NCBI GenBank assembly: GCA_944990035.1
Contig: CALYLX010000053.1
Coordinates: 62,001-126,000, forward strand
Length of the DNA stretch: 64,000 bases
Reading direction: 5' to 3'
DNA from: Clitopilus passeckerianus
Lineage: Eukaryota > Basidiomycota > Agaricomycetes > Agaricales > Entolomataceae
Positions within the stretch are counted from its first letter, which is position 1. Each line of letters starts with the position of its first letter. This document shows, piece after piece, positions 22,601 to 33,369 of the stretch. Position numbers and translations under genes: made by a program. A model generated the notes under the pieces. It saw only the letters and a program-made list of their open reading frames with translations. It was not told the origin of the DNA and ran no database searches.

Positions 22601-23415
22601 CGTGAAACCGGGCTTTGGGATGCTGAGGAGGGAGAGCGGGTTCTCGATCAAGAGCATCAGGAGTATGGCCTCGAATCTGCCGATCGGAGGTGGGACCGCG
22701 GGGAGGAGTAGAAGTGGGACGGTTGCAGAAGAGAAGGGTCAACAGATGGTGAATGTTTCGAGGCCGGGGTCTGTGAGGTCCATCCGAGGTTCGGTCAAAG
22801 GAGCGGAGGAGAGTACAGATGATGATGATGATGATGATGATGATGACGACGACGACGACGACGACGAGAGCAGCGCTAGTGAGAGCCTCGATGAGGAAGA
22901 GGAAGGCGGAGAAGATGAAGGAAATGAAGGAAATGAAGATCGTGGAGCAGTGGATACAAGGAGTATCAAGAGCTTCGAGAGTATGATGAGTGCAAGTGCG
23001 AAGGCCAAGGCAAAGTCCATTGGGGAGCGGAAGAGCCTGAGCGATAGGTTGGCCCATATGTCAAGTCTCGCCGGCCTAAAGGTACGGCCTCAGTGGAAAT
23101 ATCTATTCTTCCGTTTATTCATCACTTTTTCAGGCTTCTGCCGCGGCAGCAGGTCGCGCATCCCTGCAACCACAAGCAGGGTCCTCTGTACCTCCAGAGT
23201 CACCTACAGGTTCATCGCGACCCCAATCGCCTGCACCTCCTCGCACAGCTGTTCCTGTTATCCCCGCCCCGCCGGTCCTTCGTGTACCACCACCGAATCA
23301 GCGTTTTGTGGAATGTTCTGCCGGAGATTTGAGATTATCGGAGGTTGGAGAGTTATTGAGGGATTATAGGCGTCTAGTCGTTGCAATCCGATCTGTTGGA
23401 GGCTTCGAGGAGTAG
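19679..23415 (+). CDS. VPS9-domain protein, Rab5-type GEF
   Basis: It likely activates a Rab5-type GTPase in endocytic transport. The N-terminus (from M-S-N-S-K-E-S-L-F) is Ser/Pro-rich and disordered. The VPS9 domain is recognisable in the middle: C-S-L-F-Y-D-R-L-Y, D-K-A-T-I-L-V-A-A-H-K-I-V-V-D-G-L, then after a long insert L-L-P-M-I-I-F-A-V-V-K-A-N-P, S-N-L-L-F-T-Q-R-F and E-E-S-Y-C-L-I-N-L-M-A-V-A-E-F-L. The insert of about 120 Pro/Ser/Glu-rich residues, coded at 21690-22090, splits the domain. The C-terminal third is disordered and holds a run of 16 Asp residues. Introns lie near 20132-20181, 20327-20380, 21260-21312, 21472-21529, 21611-21660, 22297-22358 and 23082-23134. The acceptor of the second intron may be nine bases further right, still in frame. 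The function is inferred from the domain. Confidence 0.8.
22819..22866 (+). repeat. GAT/GAC microsatellite coding poly-Asp
   Basis: Sixteen Asp codons in a row in the VPS9-domain gene: about eight GAT then eight GAC, closed by a Glu codon. It is a length-variable tract by nature. Confidence 0.9.
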
Positions 23416-24927
23416 GGTTATATCCCATATATTTTTGTTCTTTTTGGATATTGTGATCTGTCTCTTTCACTCTCGGATTAATAATATGTGCAGATATACG
23501 AATCTAATTATTTTTCACGAAGGAGATGCTGCCGCACTACCACGTATCTGTCTCCTGTTTACTGAAATCGATTCTCTTTAGGCCGTTCTATCTTTCTCTC
23601 TGATCCCTCACAAAGAACGATCTTAGCCTCCTATAGATACGGCCAGGGCTTTTCACCATGTGTACAGTACAATTAACTAGCAAACCTTTTTACTTCTAGT
23701 GATCGACCTCAGTTCTTGCAGGGCCAGAGGTGGTTTCTGAATTTTAAGCAAATGCCCAGCGAGTGCGAGGGCTCGATGAATCACAGGAATCCGAGCCTCC
23801 ATGTGCTCCCAGTTCTACCCTCTCGCCATCCTACCCGATTCAGGCAAAATTTCCCAACATCGCCCGCTGAAGGGAAATTCGAATGAATTCCGGTCCATCT
23901 CTGTCCCACAGTCCTCTGTGGAAGCAAAATCTCTTCTAAGCGTCGAACCGTCGGGTAGGTATTTCTGGGGACCGGCATCACGGCCCGTGCCTACAATCAT
24001 CTGGTACCAACCAGCTTAAGTCTCTGGCAAATTCAGCGAGCAAGCACGAAATAGGCCGGGGCTAGTTGCTCGTGTCCTTCAGAAGGTCGACAGACTCGCC
24101 AAGATTTGATCACTGTGAGCATTACTTGCACCAGCAGTTCGAGCTCCTACAGAGATTCACACAACACACCATACGAAGGGACTAGGTTCTCACCAAGGAC
24201 TACTATTTGATCACCATAAGATGAAGCGGGACCCCAGCCTTCTGCTGACAGGTGCACAACTCAATATTTGTGGGTTGGTTGTTTTTAGTTTGAAGAGTCA
24301 GGCCGTTCATTCGTGCCATTGGCATTCTGTACCGCTCTTGCTTCATAGAGCTCCTGAAGCTCGGAGCTTTGTCCATCCCATTGACATCCTGTATTTGAGA
24401 CACATGAGCCTCCAGTAAATCAGAAAATATGATCAGTGAGCTCACCTAAGGCGCTGATCAACTGGGCTATGCCTATACAACCGCTCTTGCGGGTTCCTTG
24501 ATCTCCCCCCATCAAAATGCCGAGTTTCACCTGAAGATCTTCTAAGTACCTGTGAGACTTGACCATGACCTTCACCGCAACAGACGACCTCCAGTTGATG
24601 AGGACAGACACAAAATATTGATGATGTAGGTGGCTCTTGTCACTTGTCGACTTCTGATCGGTGCCGTCTTTGTCGTAATTTGTCCTGGCCGTCCCCACCT
24701 CGTAACGTTGTTATGGCTATAAAGGCGCTCCCTCCTTGGGAAACGCGTCGTAACCCCCCGAGGTTGTCCGTTGACTTTCTCTCGTCTACTGAGCTTTCCA
24801 CCTCGAGCCCGCGGCAAACTTTGACTTCCCGCACACAGCTTTGCCAAACCCCTCGATCCGTCTGTCACAGCACAGCCATTTTCTCACCAAGAGAGCTTTA
24901 AGCCGTTAGACGGTGTAAAGGGTCGTA
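23416..24927. other. 1.5 kb without a recognised gene
   Basis: It starts with the 3' UTR of the VPS9 gene. From 23.6 to 24.9 kb only short ORFs occur on both strands and none has a family signature or a consistent splice pattern. The last 200 bases are the promoter of the next gene. Confidence 0.35.
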
Positions 24928-25776
24928 ATGGCCTCTGTGTATATGGATTACCCATCATCTTCCTCAGCGTCATCATACCGACCATCTCAGCGTCACAGCT
25001 CAAATGGTTTCGGGTCATCACACCAGGTACGTTACATTTATCCGGAAGTATTTGCGCCTCAATCTCAGTTGCATTTTGTCTTTCTACCTCCATCAACATA
25101 CATTACATTGACTTTCTTTCCGTCGTGACCACTACTGCGGCCTATACCCCTAATAATGCAACGTACGGTCCAATCTGCTGCAATTGCTCATTCATTCCAA
25201 CCTCCCCAACCTCACCATTTCCAACCTCCTCCTAATTACACTCCTAACCAATCCACGACCACCCGGCCAAAAATATCAATACGCACTCAGAACACACAAT
25301 TCACTAACCAATCCACTTTCGGCCCAGACAACGATGTGCCCAATTCCGTTCGCCAACTACTCCTATCGACGCGCCGGCTGCAAGATCTGTTGAAGCAGTG
25401 GAGTACGGGTCAAGCAACAGAAGAGCAAGTGAGCGACTGCTATGTAGAGGTTGGGACCTGGTTCAACGCAGTACTGAGAGCGTTTGCATGGTGGGGTATC
25501 GACCTAACGTGAGTGCGATACTTCAGGTCCTTTGTTGCCGTTATTTACCCCAATGGATCCGGAAGCGACATACATTCTGTACCACAGGAGCTGCGCACAG
25601 TTCTCGAACAATGCCTTGGCGAAGATCCGTCTCCCGCAGCCCTCAACCCCCACCTATCTCAGATTCGCAAAGTCCTATATCGGCTGCTTAAGGGACTTCA
25701 AGCTAAGCAGGACGCCTGGAAGGCAGCAGGTGGCACCTCACCACTAATTGGTGCTTCAATGTCGCAAGTAATGTGA
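24928..25776 (+). CDS. Bud6/AIP3 N-terminal domain protein, short form
   Basis: It matches the N-terminal domain of Bud6/Aip3, the actin and formin cofactor of polarised growth. The visible motifs are S-V-R-Q-L-L-L-S-T-R-R-L-Q-D-L-L, W-S-T-G-Q-A-T-E-E-Q-V-S-D-C-Y-V, W-F-N-A-V-L-R-A-F and, after an intron at about 25509-25569, D-I-H-S-V-P-Q-E-L-R-T-V-L-E-Q followed by L-L-K-G-L-Q-A-K-Q-D-A-W. Exon 1 starts at 24928 and ends near 25027; the most consistent acceptor for exon 2 is near 25288, giving an unusually long first intron. Full Bud6 proteins are several times longer and carry a coiled-coil core and actin-binding region. Here the frame ends at 25776, or at 25909 if GTAATG at 25768 is a donor, and nothing like the core follows. 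It is a truncated copy or a stand-alone domain. Confidence 0.65.
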
Positions 25777-26088
25777 GCTTGTGCGGGATGGATATGCCTA
25801 CAAGCCAAAACCCCAGCCCTTGGCTTGGAAGAAATTTGGAATATCTACTTCGTGTCTTCCTTCGAACTATCATAGCTCGTCTGAATCATCGTGCGTTTTT
25901 GATGTATTTTAGGCCACTTAATCCTATTCATTTTCAAATGAGACGAGCATTTCAATTCCAATTTTGCAGTGCCTTTCGAGCTGTCCTCCACTCAATCGTG
26001 TATTGATCGAAGACAGGGAATAATCAGATAAGATCACCGTCAAAAGTTCATCTGCCTGGCATCAACAGCTTTTCGCGTTCGGACCACC

Positions 26089-26732
26089 ATGCAGTCAACT
26101 TCACTCTCGCAGGCTGATCCTCGCGCCACTTCAAAACCAATGTACTGGTTTAGTTTCCACAGATACGCGGGTCCAAGAGAAAGTAATGGATGCCGTGTAT
26201 TCCAGATTTTGGTAACGTTTTCGCCAAGCTCGACAAATCAACTGGGATGGTCAAAGGCCAGGCTCGTCATCGTCAAGGAAGATCCTAAGCATGATGATCG
26301 AGACATGGTAGGTTCGAACACAAAATTACTAGTGGTTATCATCATCCTGACGTCGAGAAGACTATTTCTGGCCGTGTCCAGTCTGATGAAGAGGATTCGG
26401 ACGTCGAAGAAGCTCCGAATATCCCGAGTTCCCTGAGGGCCAAGTATCTCGACATTCGGCGCCCACAATCCAGTTCCACATCGGAAACTACAGAGAGGGA
26501 TACATTTACTCTTGCACTCAGTCTTGCCAAGGTTGGCGGAAACTGGAAATATGCACAATTGCGACCGTACCCCTACGACACTCCGACCATGCCATTTCCG
26601 ATTCTTTATGACCGAGTGCATCCCCTGAATAGCGCTACGGGAAGTCGTGTGCAGGATCCACTTGGCGATAGTCGCAAGAATCCTGTTGTTTTCCTCGTCT
26701 TTATGAAACCCGAATGCATGCTTGTCCCATAA
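26089..26732 (+). CDS. stand-alone N-terminal module of the F-box-like family
   Basis: A 196-residue protein from exons 26089-26307 and 26361-26732. Its first exon parallels exon 1 of F-box-like genes A and B: Y-W-F-S-F-H-R-Y-A-G-P against Y-W-L-S-L-S-K-S-S-G-P, and A-R-L-V-I-V-K-E against V-R-I-I-I-V-G-E, with an intron at the same place. Exon 2 has an acidic Ser-rich start and then F-P-I-L-Y-D-R-V-H-P-L, matching the T-M-Y-D-R-V-H motif of gene A. It stops at a TAA (26730-26732) before any F-box. So it keeps the family's front half only, which could act as an adaptor or competitor (inference). The minus-strand gene to the right is open across its second exon. Confidence 0.55.
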
Positions 26733-26734
26733 CT

Positions 26735-27448
26735 CTTGCATCCACTCTCGGCTGATCGTGTTCTTGGTAGTACGGACCTTGACCATGTTCTCGTTGATTC
26801 CGCCAGCCGGGGACATCGAATCAAGAAGATTTGCTCTGTCCGGCGTCGTGCTTATCTTGATCCTGACATACCTGAGGGCGTGAGTCGATGGCTGGCCACG
26901 GATGTAGTACATGTACATCGACGATGGCATGTGTTGGCTGAAAATGAGCCTCCTGAGATCAACCATGCACCACGGTCCAGGGGGGCTTCGATATTCAGAA
27001 CCAGGCTTATCATTTCCATCCTTGTTATCGCCAAACTACACGGGCGAGAGCACGTTTCACAAATTGTAATACAACGGAATATTTCAGTGCCCCTTACCGA
27101 GATGTCGACAAGCAGAAACCCCGTCAAAAGCTGACGATCACGGTCATTCCAGTGTATTTCACCATCCTCTAAGGCTGGCGAGGGGAATGACATCTGCGAC
27201 CTGACCGATATCTGGGCCATTTTCTGCTTTACATCCGTTTGCTCTACCCGCGGGTTGAATGTGGTTGTACGATTGATTAGGACACCTCTAGATCTAATTG
27301 AACAGAAGTCCTGCTTACCGCTAGATTTGGATTCTGGGCCCGTTTTACGAGCCCTCTTGTGCCCTGAGGACTTCCTGACTTTCGTACCAGCCTTTGTTTC
27401 GGGGGTCGGATTGGAAGTATTCAACGATTGTACTTTTCGTGACTCCAT
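26735..27448 (-). CDS. unknown protein, convergent with the module gene
   Basis: An unrecognised gene on the minus strand. It starts at 27448 with a basic segment (K-V-R-K-S-S-G-H-K-R-A-R-K-T) that could be a nuclear localisation signal. Two introns fit: one near 27245-27318 and one from about 27108 to about 27025, after which the frame reads Y-R-S-P-P-G-P-W-C-M-V-D-L-R-R-L-I-F and onward. The 3' end is uncertain: the frame stays open past 26735 through the whole antisense of the neighbouring gene, down to 26238. I set the end at the edge of that gene, and the true protein may be longer or spliced. No function is proposed. Confidence 0.4.
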
Positions 27449-27773
27449 TCCGCCTGTTTGTTGCTGCCGTTGAATGAAGAATTGACTCTAACGTGAGTGT
27501 ATCGCAGGAATTGGCCCCTATAGTTACAGAGGGATTCCGAGTAGTTGATAGCCAGCGTGTTCTCCACTCCTATGAGGGCAATTCAACCTTTTAAATGTGA
27601 AACCTCCCAAATCAGTAGGCAGGTTGCGCCACTCGCCCCGCTGACATAGAGGGCTCAAAGCCATTCCTCGATGCAGTCAATTATTTCATGAAGCGGAACC
27701 TTATACATAGAAGACGCTTATTGGTAGATATTTTATAACCTATATCCTTATAAGAAAGAAAAGTAACCACCAT
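27449..27773. other. spacer, no gene seen
   Basis: This holds the promoter of the unknown gene and the 3' end of the pirin gene. Confidence 0.4.
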
Positions 27774-28674
27774 TTACTCGATGTCAAATAGCAAAACCTC
27801 CGCAGTCGAGCCACCAACATTTTCAACAGTAAAGTTGGTCGCGTCATCGAGAGTCAGATACGCTCCATCACCCTCCCTCAATTCCAACAGGGTCTCGCCA
27901 CTCCCAACGCGAACAGTCCCACCAGAAGCCTTTCCAGGGTTATACCCGCCGGTCTGAATAAGGTGGACGTAGCCTCTCTTCCCGGTCAACTTCTGCTCAA
28001 CCTTCTTCCCAGCTTCAAGGAGAGAAGCATAAAGCGTCAGCTGGGTCTGTACCGGAGCGGGGCCTGAGGCATTTCTCTCCTCGATAACGCCCTCAGAACC
28101 TGCGGGGGCGACGACCGGGACGAACTTGTTGAGCTTCTCCGCGTCGGAGAACTCGCGAGTAAAGTACTTAGGTGTGAGGCGGGATGTGTGAGGAAGGGAC
28201 CAGATTTGGAGAAAGTGGACTTCCTCCGAGCCGTGTGCCTTCTCGGAGTGGGAGATACCTGTGCCAGCGGAGGTTAATTGGACGGCGCCTCGCTCGAGGA
28301 TTTCGGTGTTGCCCATTGAATCTTTGCTGTAGATGGCGTCAGATTCATTGCTTGGACATGAGAAGGAAGGTAGCTTACTGCTCAAGGGCTCCTTGGACTA
28401 CATATGAGAAGATCTCGAATTCACGATGTGAATGAGTTCCGAAGCCGGTTTTGGGTGCAACACGGTCTTCGTTAATGACTCGGAGAGGACCATATTTCTC
28501 GTGGTTGAAGTCTTGGTACCTGTAGTGCGATTAGATTAAGCTCAAAGTCAAGGGAATCAAGGAAAAGGAAACGTACATTGCAAACGAGAAAGTATGGAAT
28601 GTCTTCAGCCAATCATGGTCGGCATGACCGCGGTCTTGGCTGAGACGAGGGATCATCTTCAAAGTAGACGACAT
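27774..28674 (-). CDS. pirin family protein 1
   Basis: A bicupin protein of the pirin family (metal-binding; known members include nuclear cofactors and quercetinase-like enzymes). Exons 28577-28674, 28379-28519 and 27774-28326 give 263 residues. The N-terminal cupin shows R-G-H-A-D-H-D-W-L-K-T-F-H-T-F-S-F, then K-Y-G-P-L-R-V-I-N-E-D-R-V and the metal-ligand block G-F-G-T-H-S-H-R-E-F-E-I-F-S-Y, then S-A-G-T-G-I-S-H-S-E. The C-terminal half ends in V-L-L-F-D-I-E. The frame is open upstream to an ATG at 28902, but a TATATAA box near 28840 on the minus strand lies inside that extension, so I chose the ATG at 28674. A second pirin lies at 33988-34956. Confidence 0.85.
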
Positions 28675-28837
28675 GTCTGCGGCTGTAGAGTGTTGTCTGT
28701 TCAAAGAAGCAGTTGAAGATACAGAAGATAGTGCGCCGAGGCGATGCTTTAGAAGCTGGTTGGCTTTTGAGAGGCGAAGTAATGAAGACAGTTTGCTTGA
28801 GCTGCTGGTTTCTGGGTTCTCTCCAAAGACAACGACG

Positions 28838-28850
28838 AGGCTTATATAGG
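28838..28850 (-). promoter_or_regulatory. likely TATA box of pirin 1
   Basis: The minus strand reads GCCTATATAAGCC about 165 bases upstream of the chosen ATG at 28674. Another TATAAAG occurs near 28930. The nearer one supports starting translation at 28674 rather than at 28902. Confidence 0.4.
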
Positions 28851-29107
28851 CTGGCACCAGCGCTAAGACAAGGTACCAGAAAGACTTGTAGGTACGCAGC
28901 ATGACCGAGACATGGGAACCATCTCAACCTTTATAGCCCGTTCAAACGGTTGAATCAGTCAGAATGGCCGAGTTATGACCAGGAGGCTTCCTTTTCTGGA
29001 GTTGTTGAACCCACGCGTCTGTGGCAAACAAACGCGTTTTATCAAATCGATCACGTGGTTTCAATTTTTATGCAATTCTGCTGATTTCGAGCTCATCGTG
29101 CTTGACA

Positions 29108-31046
29108 ATGGCGACGAGGCTACCACCACCGAAGAGGCAAAAGACTTACCACGGGATCCCGGAGCCTGAGCCAGAAAAACCAAAAGAGTCGCCAAACATT
29201 ACTGTACAGTTTGTCTCGGAAGACGATGGCAAACCGTTAGCACCGGCCATTAATTTGCCTTCTAATACTCCCCGAGAGGGTCTCGAGGTGCTGCTGAATA
29301 AACTGTCGACGAAGGTGAGTCAAGCCGTAATATCTGTAAAGTCAATAAGTTGACTTATCCGAAGGATGATGAAGATCCTGTGCCGTTTTCATTCCATGTT
29401 GCTCTACCAGAAGGGCCTGACATCAAGCCAGGTGCACCGACAAGGATCGTGATCTCAAATTCGCTCGAAAAAGATGTTCTTGAACACCCCTCGGATACTT
29501 TTACTACCGAAGATGTCTTTGTGGTGTATTGCTCGCCACAGAGTGTATTCAAAGTGCGACCTGCGACAAGATGTTCATCAACACTCTCAGGTATGCCAGA
29601 AATTGCCGTCCATCGCCTCAAAGTGTGATCTCATAGATTTTATACAGGACATGCATCACCTATACTCTGCGCATCGTTTTCACCCACCGGAAACCTTCTT
29701 GCGACAGGCTCTGGGGATACCCACGTCCGTCTCTGGGATTTGAACACGGAAACGCCATCTCACACGCTGACGGGTCATGTAGGATGGGTGTTATGTGTAG
29801 AATGGGAGGCAATGGAGAGGAAGCTTGCTTCGGGCGGGCACGATGGTCACGTAAGGCTTTCAGCTTCTTGCCTGAATCAAAATCAGACAATTGACGAGCC
29901 GACGAATAGGTTCGCTTGTGGGATCCAAAAACAGGAAAACCTCTTGGTGAAGTCATGAAAGGACACTCAAAATGGGTAACATCACTTTCTTGGGAACCGA
30001 TACACATGTATGTACTGTCACGGCAGACTGAATTGAAATTTCAACTGACATTTCTTTCACCAGAAATCCCTCATCCCCACGCTTGGCGTCCTCCTCAAAA
30101 GACGGTACAGTTCGTGTATGGTCATCATCTACAAGACGAACAGAATACACCCTCGGTGGTCACTCAGCCAGCGTGAACATCGTCAAGTGGGGAGGAGCAG
30201 GCGGAAATCAAGGCGTCCTCTACACTGCGAGCAGCGATCGGACTGTTCGAGTCTGGGATGCCGAAAGTGGGCAGCCGATACATACACTCAAGGATCATGC
30301 TCATTGGGTAACAACCCTTGCTCTAAACACCGATTTTGTCCTTCGAACAGGACCTTTTGATCACACGGGCAAGAAGCCTACTTCTGACGAAGAAGGTAAG
30401 GTTCTCCCGTTTACTTTCCATTGCTGACTACTCACCTATTATTCGTATAGCGCAAAAAATGGCCAAAGACCGATACGACAACATCCTCAAAACTACCCGA
30501 GAGCTACTCATCTCAGGCTCAGATGATCACACACTCTTCCTGTGGTCTCCATTCGGCGACAACCCCAAAAAGCCCTTGGCCAGACTAACAGGGCATCAGC
30601 GGCAGGTATCGCATGTCGCTTTCTCCCCTGATGGCAGATGGGCTGCATCTGCTGGGTGGGATAGCGCGGTGAGGATATGGGAGGGAAAGACGGGCAAGTT
30701 CGTGGCTACGTTGAGAGGGCACGTTGGTGCTGTATATCGGCTTGCTTGGAGTGCGGACGGAAGGATGCTGGTTAGCGCGAGTAAGGATAGTACGCTGAAG
30801 GTACGTTTTTCTCCTGTGGCTATTGAGAAAAGATGCTGATTGGTACGCATATCTGAAGATTTGGGACCTGAAAACGTATAAGATTAGGATGGATTTACCG
30901 GGACACACGGATGAGGTGTATTGTGTGGATTTTGTCGCGGATAAGGTTGTTAGTGGTGGAAGGGATAAGACGGTTAAGATGTACGTCAGGTTTCATCCCG
31001 GATTTAGAGGTTGTTGCTGACCTGATTTTGCAGATGGAAACATTAA
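29108..31046 (+). CDS. RSA4: ribosome assembly protein Rsa4/NLE1 (Notchless-like WD40)
   Basis: A nuclear factor of 60S ribosome maturation that is removed by the Rea1/Midasin AAA ATPase. The N-terminal NLE domain (M-A-T-R-L-P-P-P-K-R-Q-K, then I-T-V-Q-F-V-S-E-D-D-G and L-P-S-N-T-P-R-E-G-L-E) is followed by eight WD40 repeats with clear G-H and W-D marks, such as D-T-H-V-R-L-W-D, G-H-V-G-W-V-L-C-V-E-W, D-G-T-V-R-V-W, D-R-T-V-R-V-W-D, D-S-A-V-R-I-W-E and D-K-T-V-K-I-W-K-H at the very end. The start at 29108 gives the family's usual beginning. An upstream in-frame ATG at 29021 would add a segment not seen in relatives. At least seven short introns are present, and the last coding exon holds only 13 bases (31034-31046). 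Confidence 0.9.
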
Positions 31047-31600
31047 ATGTCGTAGACGTGCAATACACTCTTTCCCCGAGATCTCATATATGTCGTTCTT
31101 GGAGCAATCCCGTTCAACTAGCCTGGATGATGTCCGCTATTACCTTCTCCAGCACACCGACCTACTGCGGTTTGCTCTGGATGTCGGCAAAGGAGGCGTG
31201 CTCCAACGGCGTCAACTACCGTCCTCAATCCATACGACGAACGAGTGGACAATTGTATAGAAATGCGGCCCGGCACGTTGAAGGAAGCACCATAAATTAA
31301 AGAAACCGAACTTGAAGCGACTTGAAGGGCTCCCAAATTTTCCTATTGGACAGCAATCCGTCGCTGCTATCCCTTCTCTCCTCGATATCCGCCTGTAAGG
31401 GTCACTGACACGTCCACGCACCTTCTTTAGTCGCCTCCTCGACACAGAGTTAGGGAGTCCGTTGTGCCGAGGTAGAACCGTAAGTGGAGCTGCACCTTTC
31501 TGCATCCATCTTCGCTCACTATTTTGGGCATTGAAGGACTCACGCTCAAATATATTTAATACAGACTTACAAGCACGGAACAAGACATACTCAGGTGAAA
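31047..31600. other. intergenic, Rsa4 3' end and GH5_5 promoter
   Basis: No coding sequence is supported here. Confidence 0.4.
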
Positions 31601-33369
31601 ATGCCCCTAGCAACACTCACTCCTATCTTGCTCTCTGCTTCGTTGGCGTTCTCGAAAATCTTGTATGCCGGCGTCAACGAAGCTGGCGGAGAGTTTGGCG
31701 TTTACTCGCCAGGCAATGTTGGGTTTGGACTGCCGGGCCGCTTCGGTGTTGACTATGCGTTCATCAATAAGGTATGCGGTCCGCTCGTCCATAGCGTCTA
31801 CAGGAGACTCAAAATATGAACATAGACGACGGTGGATACTTTTGTGGACCAGGAGAAGGTCAACTTCTTCCGCGTTACTTTCCTCATGGAACGACTCTGC
31901 CCGATTGCGACAGGGCTCGGGAGTACATTCAATGAAACGGTATGTTCGGCGACAACTGCCTAATCTCTCGCTGACATTCGTTTTTACAGTACTTTAGCGA
32001 GTTCAAGGATGCCATTGACTATATCACTACGACAAAAGGCGCATACGCCCTCCTCGACCCTCATAATTACATGAGATACAAGTTAGCATTGCTCTGCATT
32101 GTGTATACCAGGTTGCTCACGGTCTATTCAGTGACCCTTCGGCACAACCCACGACCGGCAGTGTACGTCTGTTTTCAATGACTCTGCCTTATTAATACTG
32201 ACACCTGAGCAGATCATAGGCGATACTACCGACTCCAAAGCTGCGACCACAGAGCAATTCGGTACATTCTGGGGAGAACTCGCTAGTCGCTTCGCCGACA
32301 ACGAGAAGGTCGTTTTCGGAATCAACAACGAACCCCACGACATGGTCGGCAAAGAATTCCTTAGAAGGTGTCCCCATTCTGATAACTATCTATAAACATT
32401 TAGCCGACACAGCTAGTTCTTGACAATAACCAAGCCGCTATCGACGCTATTCGTGCGGTCGGTGCCAAGCAGCTGATCCTTGCACCTGGGAATGGATATA
32501 CGGGTGGACACTCCTGGACCCAGACTACTGGTAATGGAAACGAACCCTCTAGCGACTACTTGAATAAGCTTCAGGACCCTTTGAACAACACTGCTATTGA
32601 CATTCACGAAGTATGGGCCCAAAAAATGTTCTCGTCTTTTTTAACACAATACTGACCCATTCTCCCAGTATTTAGGTATGCTGACCCCTTCTTCCAGACA
32701 CACTTAAGATCTGAATCTGTTAGACGTCGACTTTTCTGGAGGCCATGACACCTGCGAACAACCTGGTCTGCACTCTCCGCCTGCCTTAGGACGCGATTGC
32801 ATCTGACCATCGATTTCAAAGGCCCCTCAAACCTCGCAGCTGTAACCGCATGGCTACAAGAAAACAACCTGAAGTGAGCTGTTTTGCTCAGCTCATGACG
32901 AATTGCATTTCACCGGTCGCAGGGCTATGGTGACCGAATTTGGAGGGGCCAACAACGACGGATGTACCCAGGCTGTCAACGACCTTTTGGCCTACCTCGC
33001 CAGCAACGATGTGTACATTGGTTGGACTGCATGGTCTGCTGGACCACGTATGTCATTCTCCTTCTGTGCTCTATTCTTTGTCTGATCATTGCTTGACAGT
33101 TTGGGGAACTAACTCACCGTGCTGTGGTACTGGAGTAGGAAGCTTGGAACCTGGCGTGACGAACGCCAATGGTGGACCAAAGTGAGTTTAATCAAACTCG
33201 ATGACAGTCTCTGGGGTTAATGAGCGCTCTGCAGTGGTTTTAACACTATTTGGGCAAACGCTATGAAACCCAACGTACCTGCTGGTAAGCTCCCCAGCAC
33301 TATTTCAATGGTTTCCCGCGCTTAAAGGTATTAGATCTCAAGAAATCGGGTATTTCAAGTCTAGAATGA
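31601..33369 (+). CDS. GH5_5-type endo-beta-1,4-glucanase, secreted
   Basis: A cellulase that cuts internal beta-1,4-glucan bonds outside the cell. A signal peptide covers about residues 1-18. The fold's landmarks follow in order: Y-A-G-V-N-E-A-G-G-E-F, V-N-F-F-R-V-T-F-L-M-E-R-L, D-P-H-N-Y-M-R-Y, the acid/base motif N-N-E-P-H-D, G-N-G-Y-T-G-G-H-S-W, I-H-E-Y-L-D-V-D-F-S-G and the nucleophile motif V-T-E-F-G-G, ending K-S-G-I-S-S-L-E. No carbohydrate-binding module is present. The gene has about eleven short introns. One exon (32669-32675) is only seven bases and codes for the Y-L of H-E-Y-L-D. The intron after N-E-P-H-D-M must use the weak donor GTCGGC to stay in frame, so that border is uncertain. 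The stop is at 33367-33369. Confidence 0.85.
32669..32675 (+). other. 7-base microexon in the endoglucanase gene
   Basis: TATTTAG lies between an acceptor (CCCAG, ending 32668) and a donor (GTATGC, from 32676). It supplies the Tyr-Leu of the active-site motif H-E-Y-L-D, so skipping it would break the frame. Confidence 0.8.

Noticed and set aside
22584..23057. 157-codon minus-strand ORF opposite the VPS9 gene
   Set aside because: It is the antisense of the poly-Asp and charged region; repetitive codons leave the other strand open by chance.
28674..28902. N-terminal membrane extension of pirin 1
   Set aside because: The frame is open to 28902, but a TATA box lies inside it, so it is more likely leader and promoter than coding.
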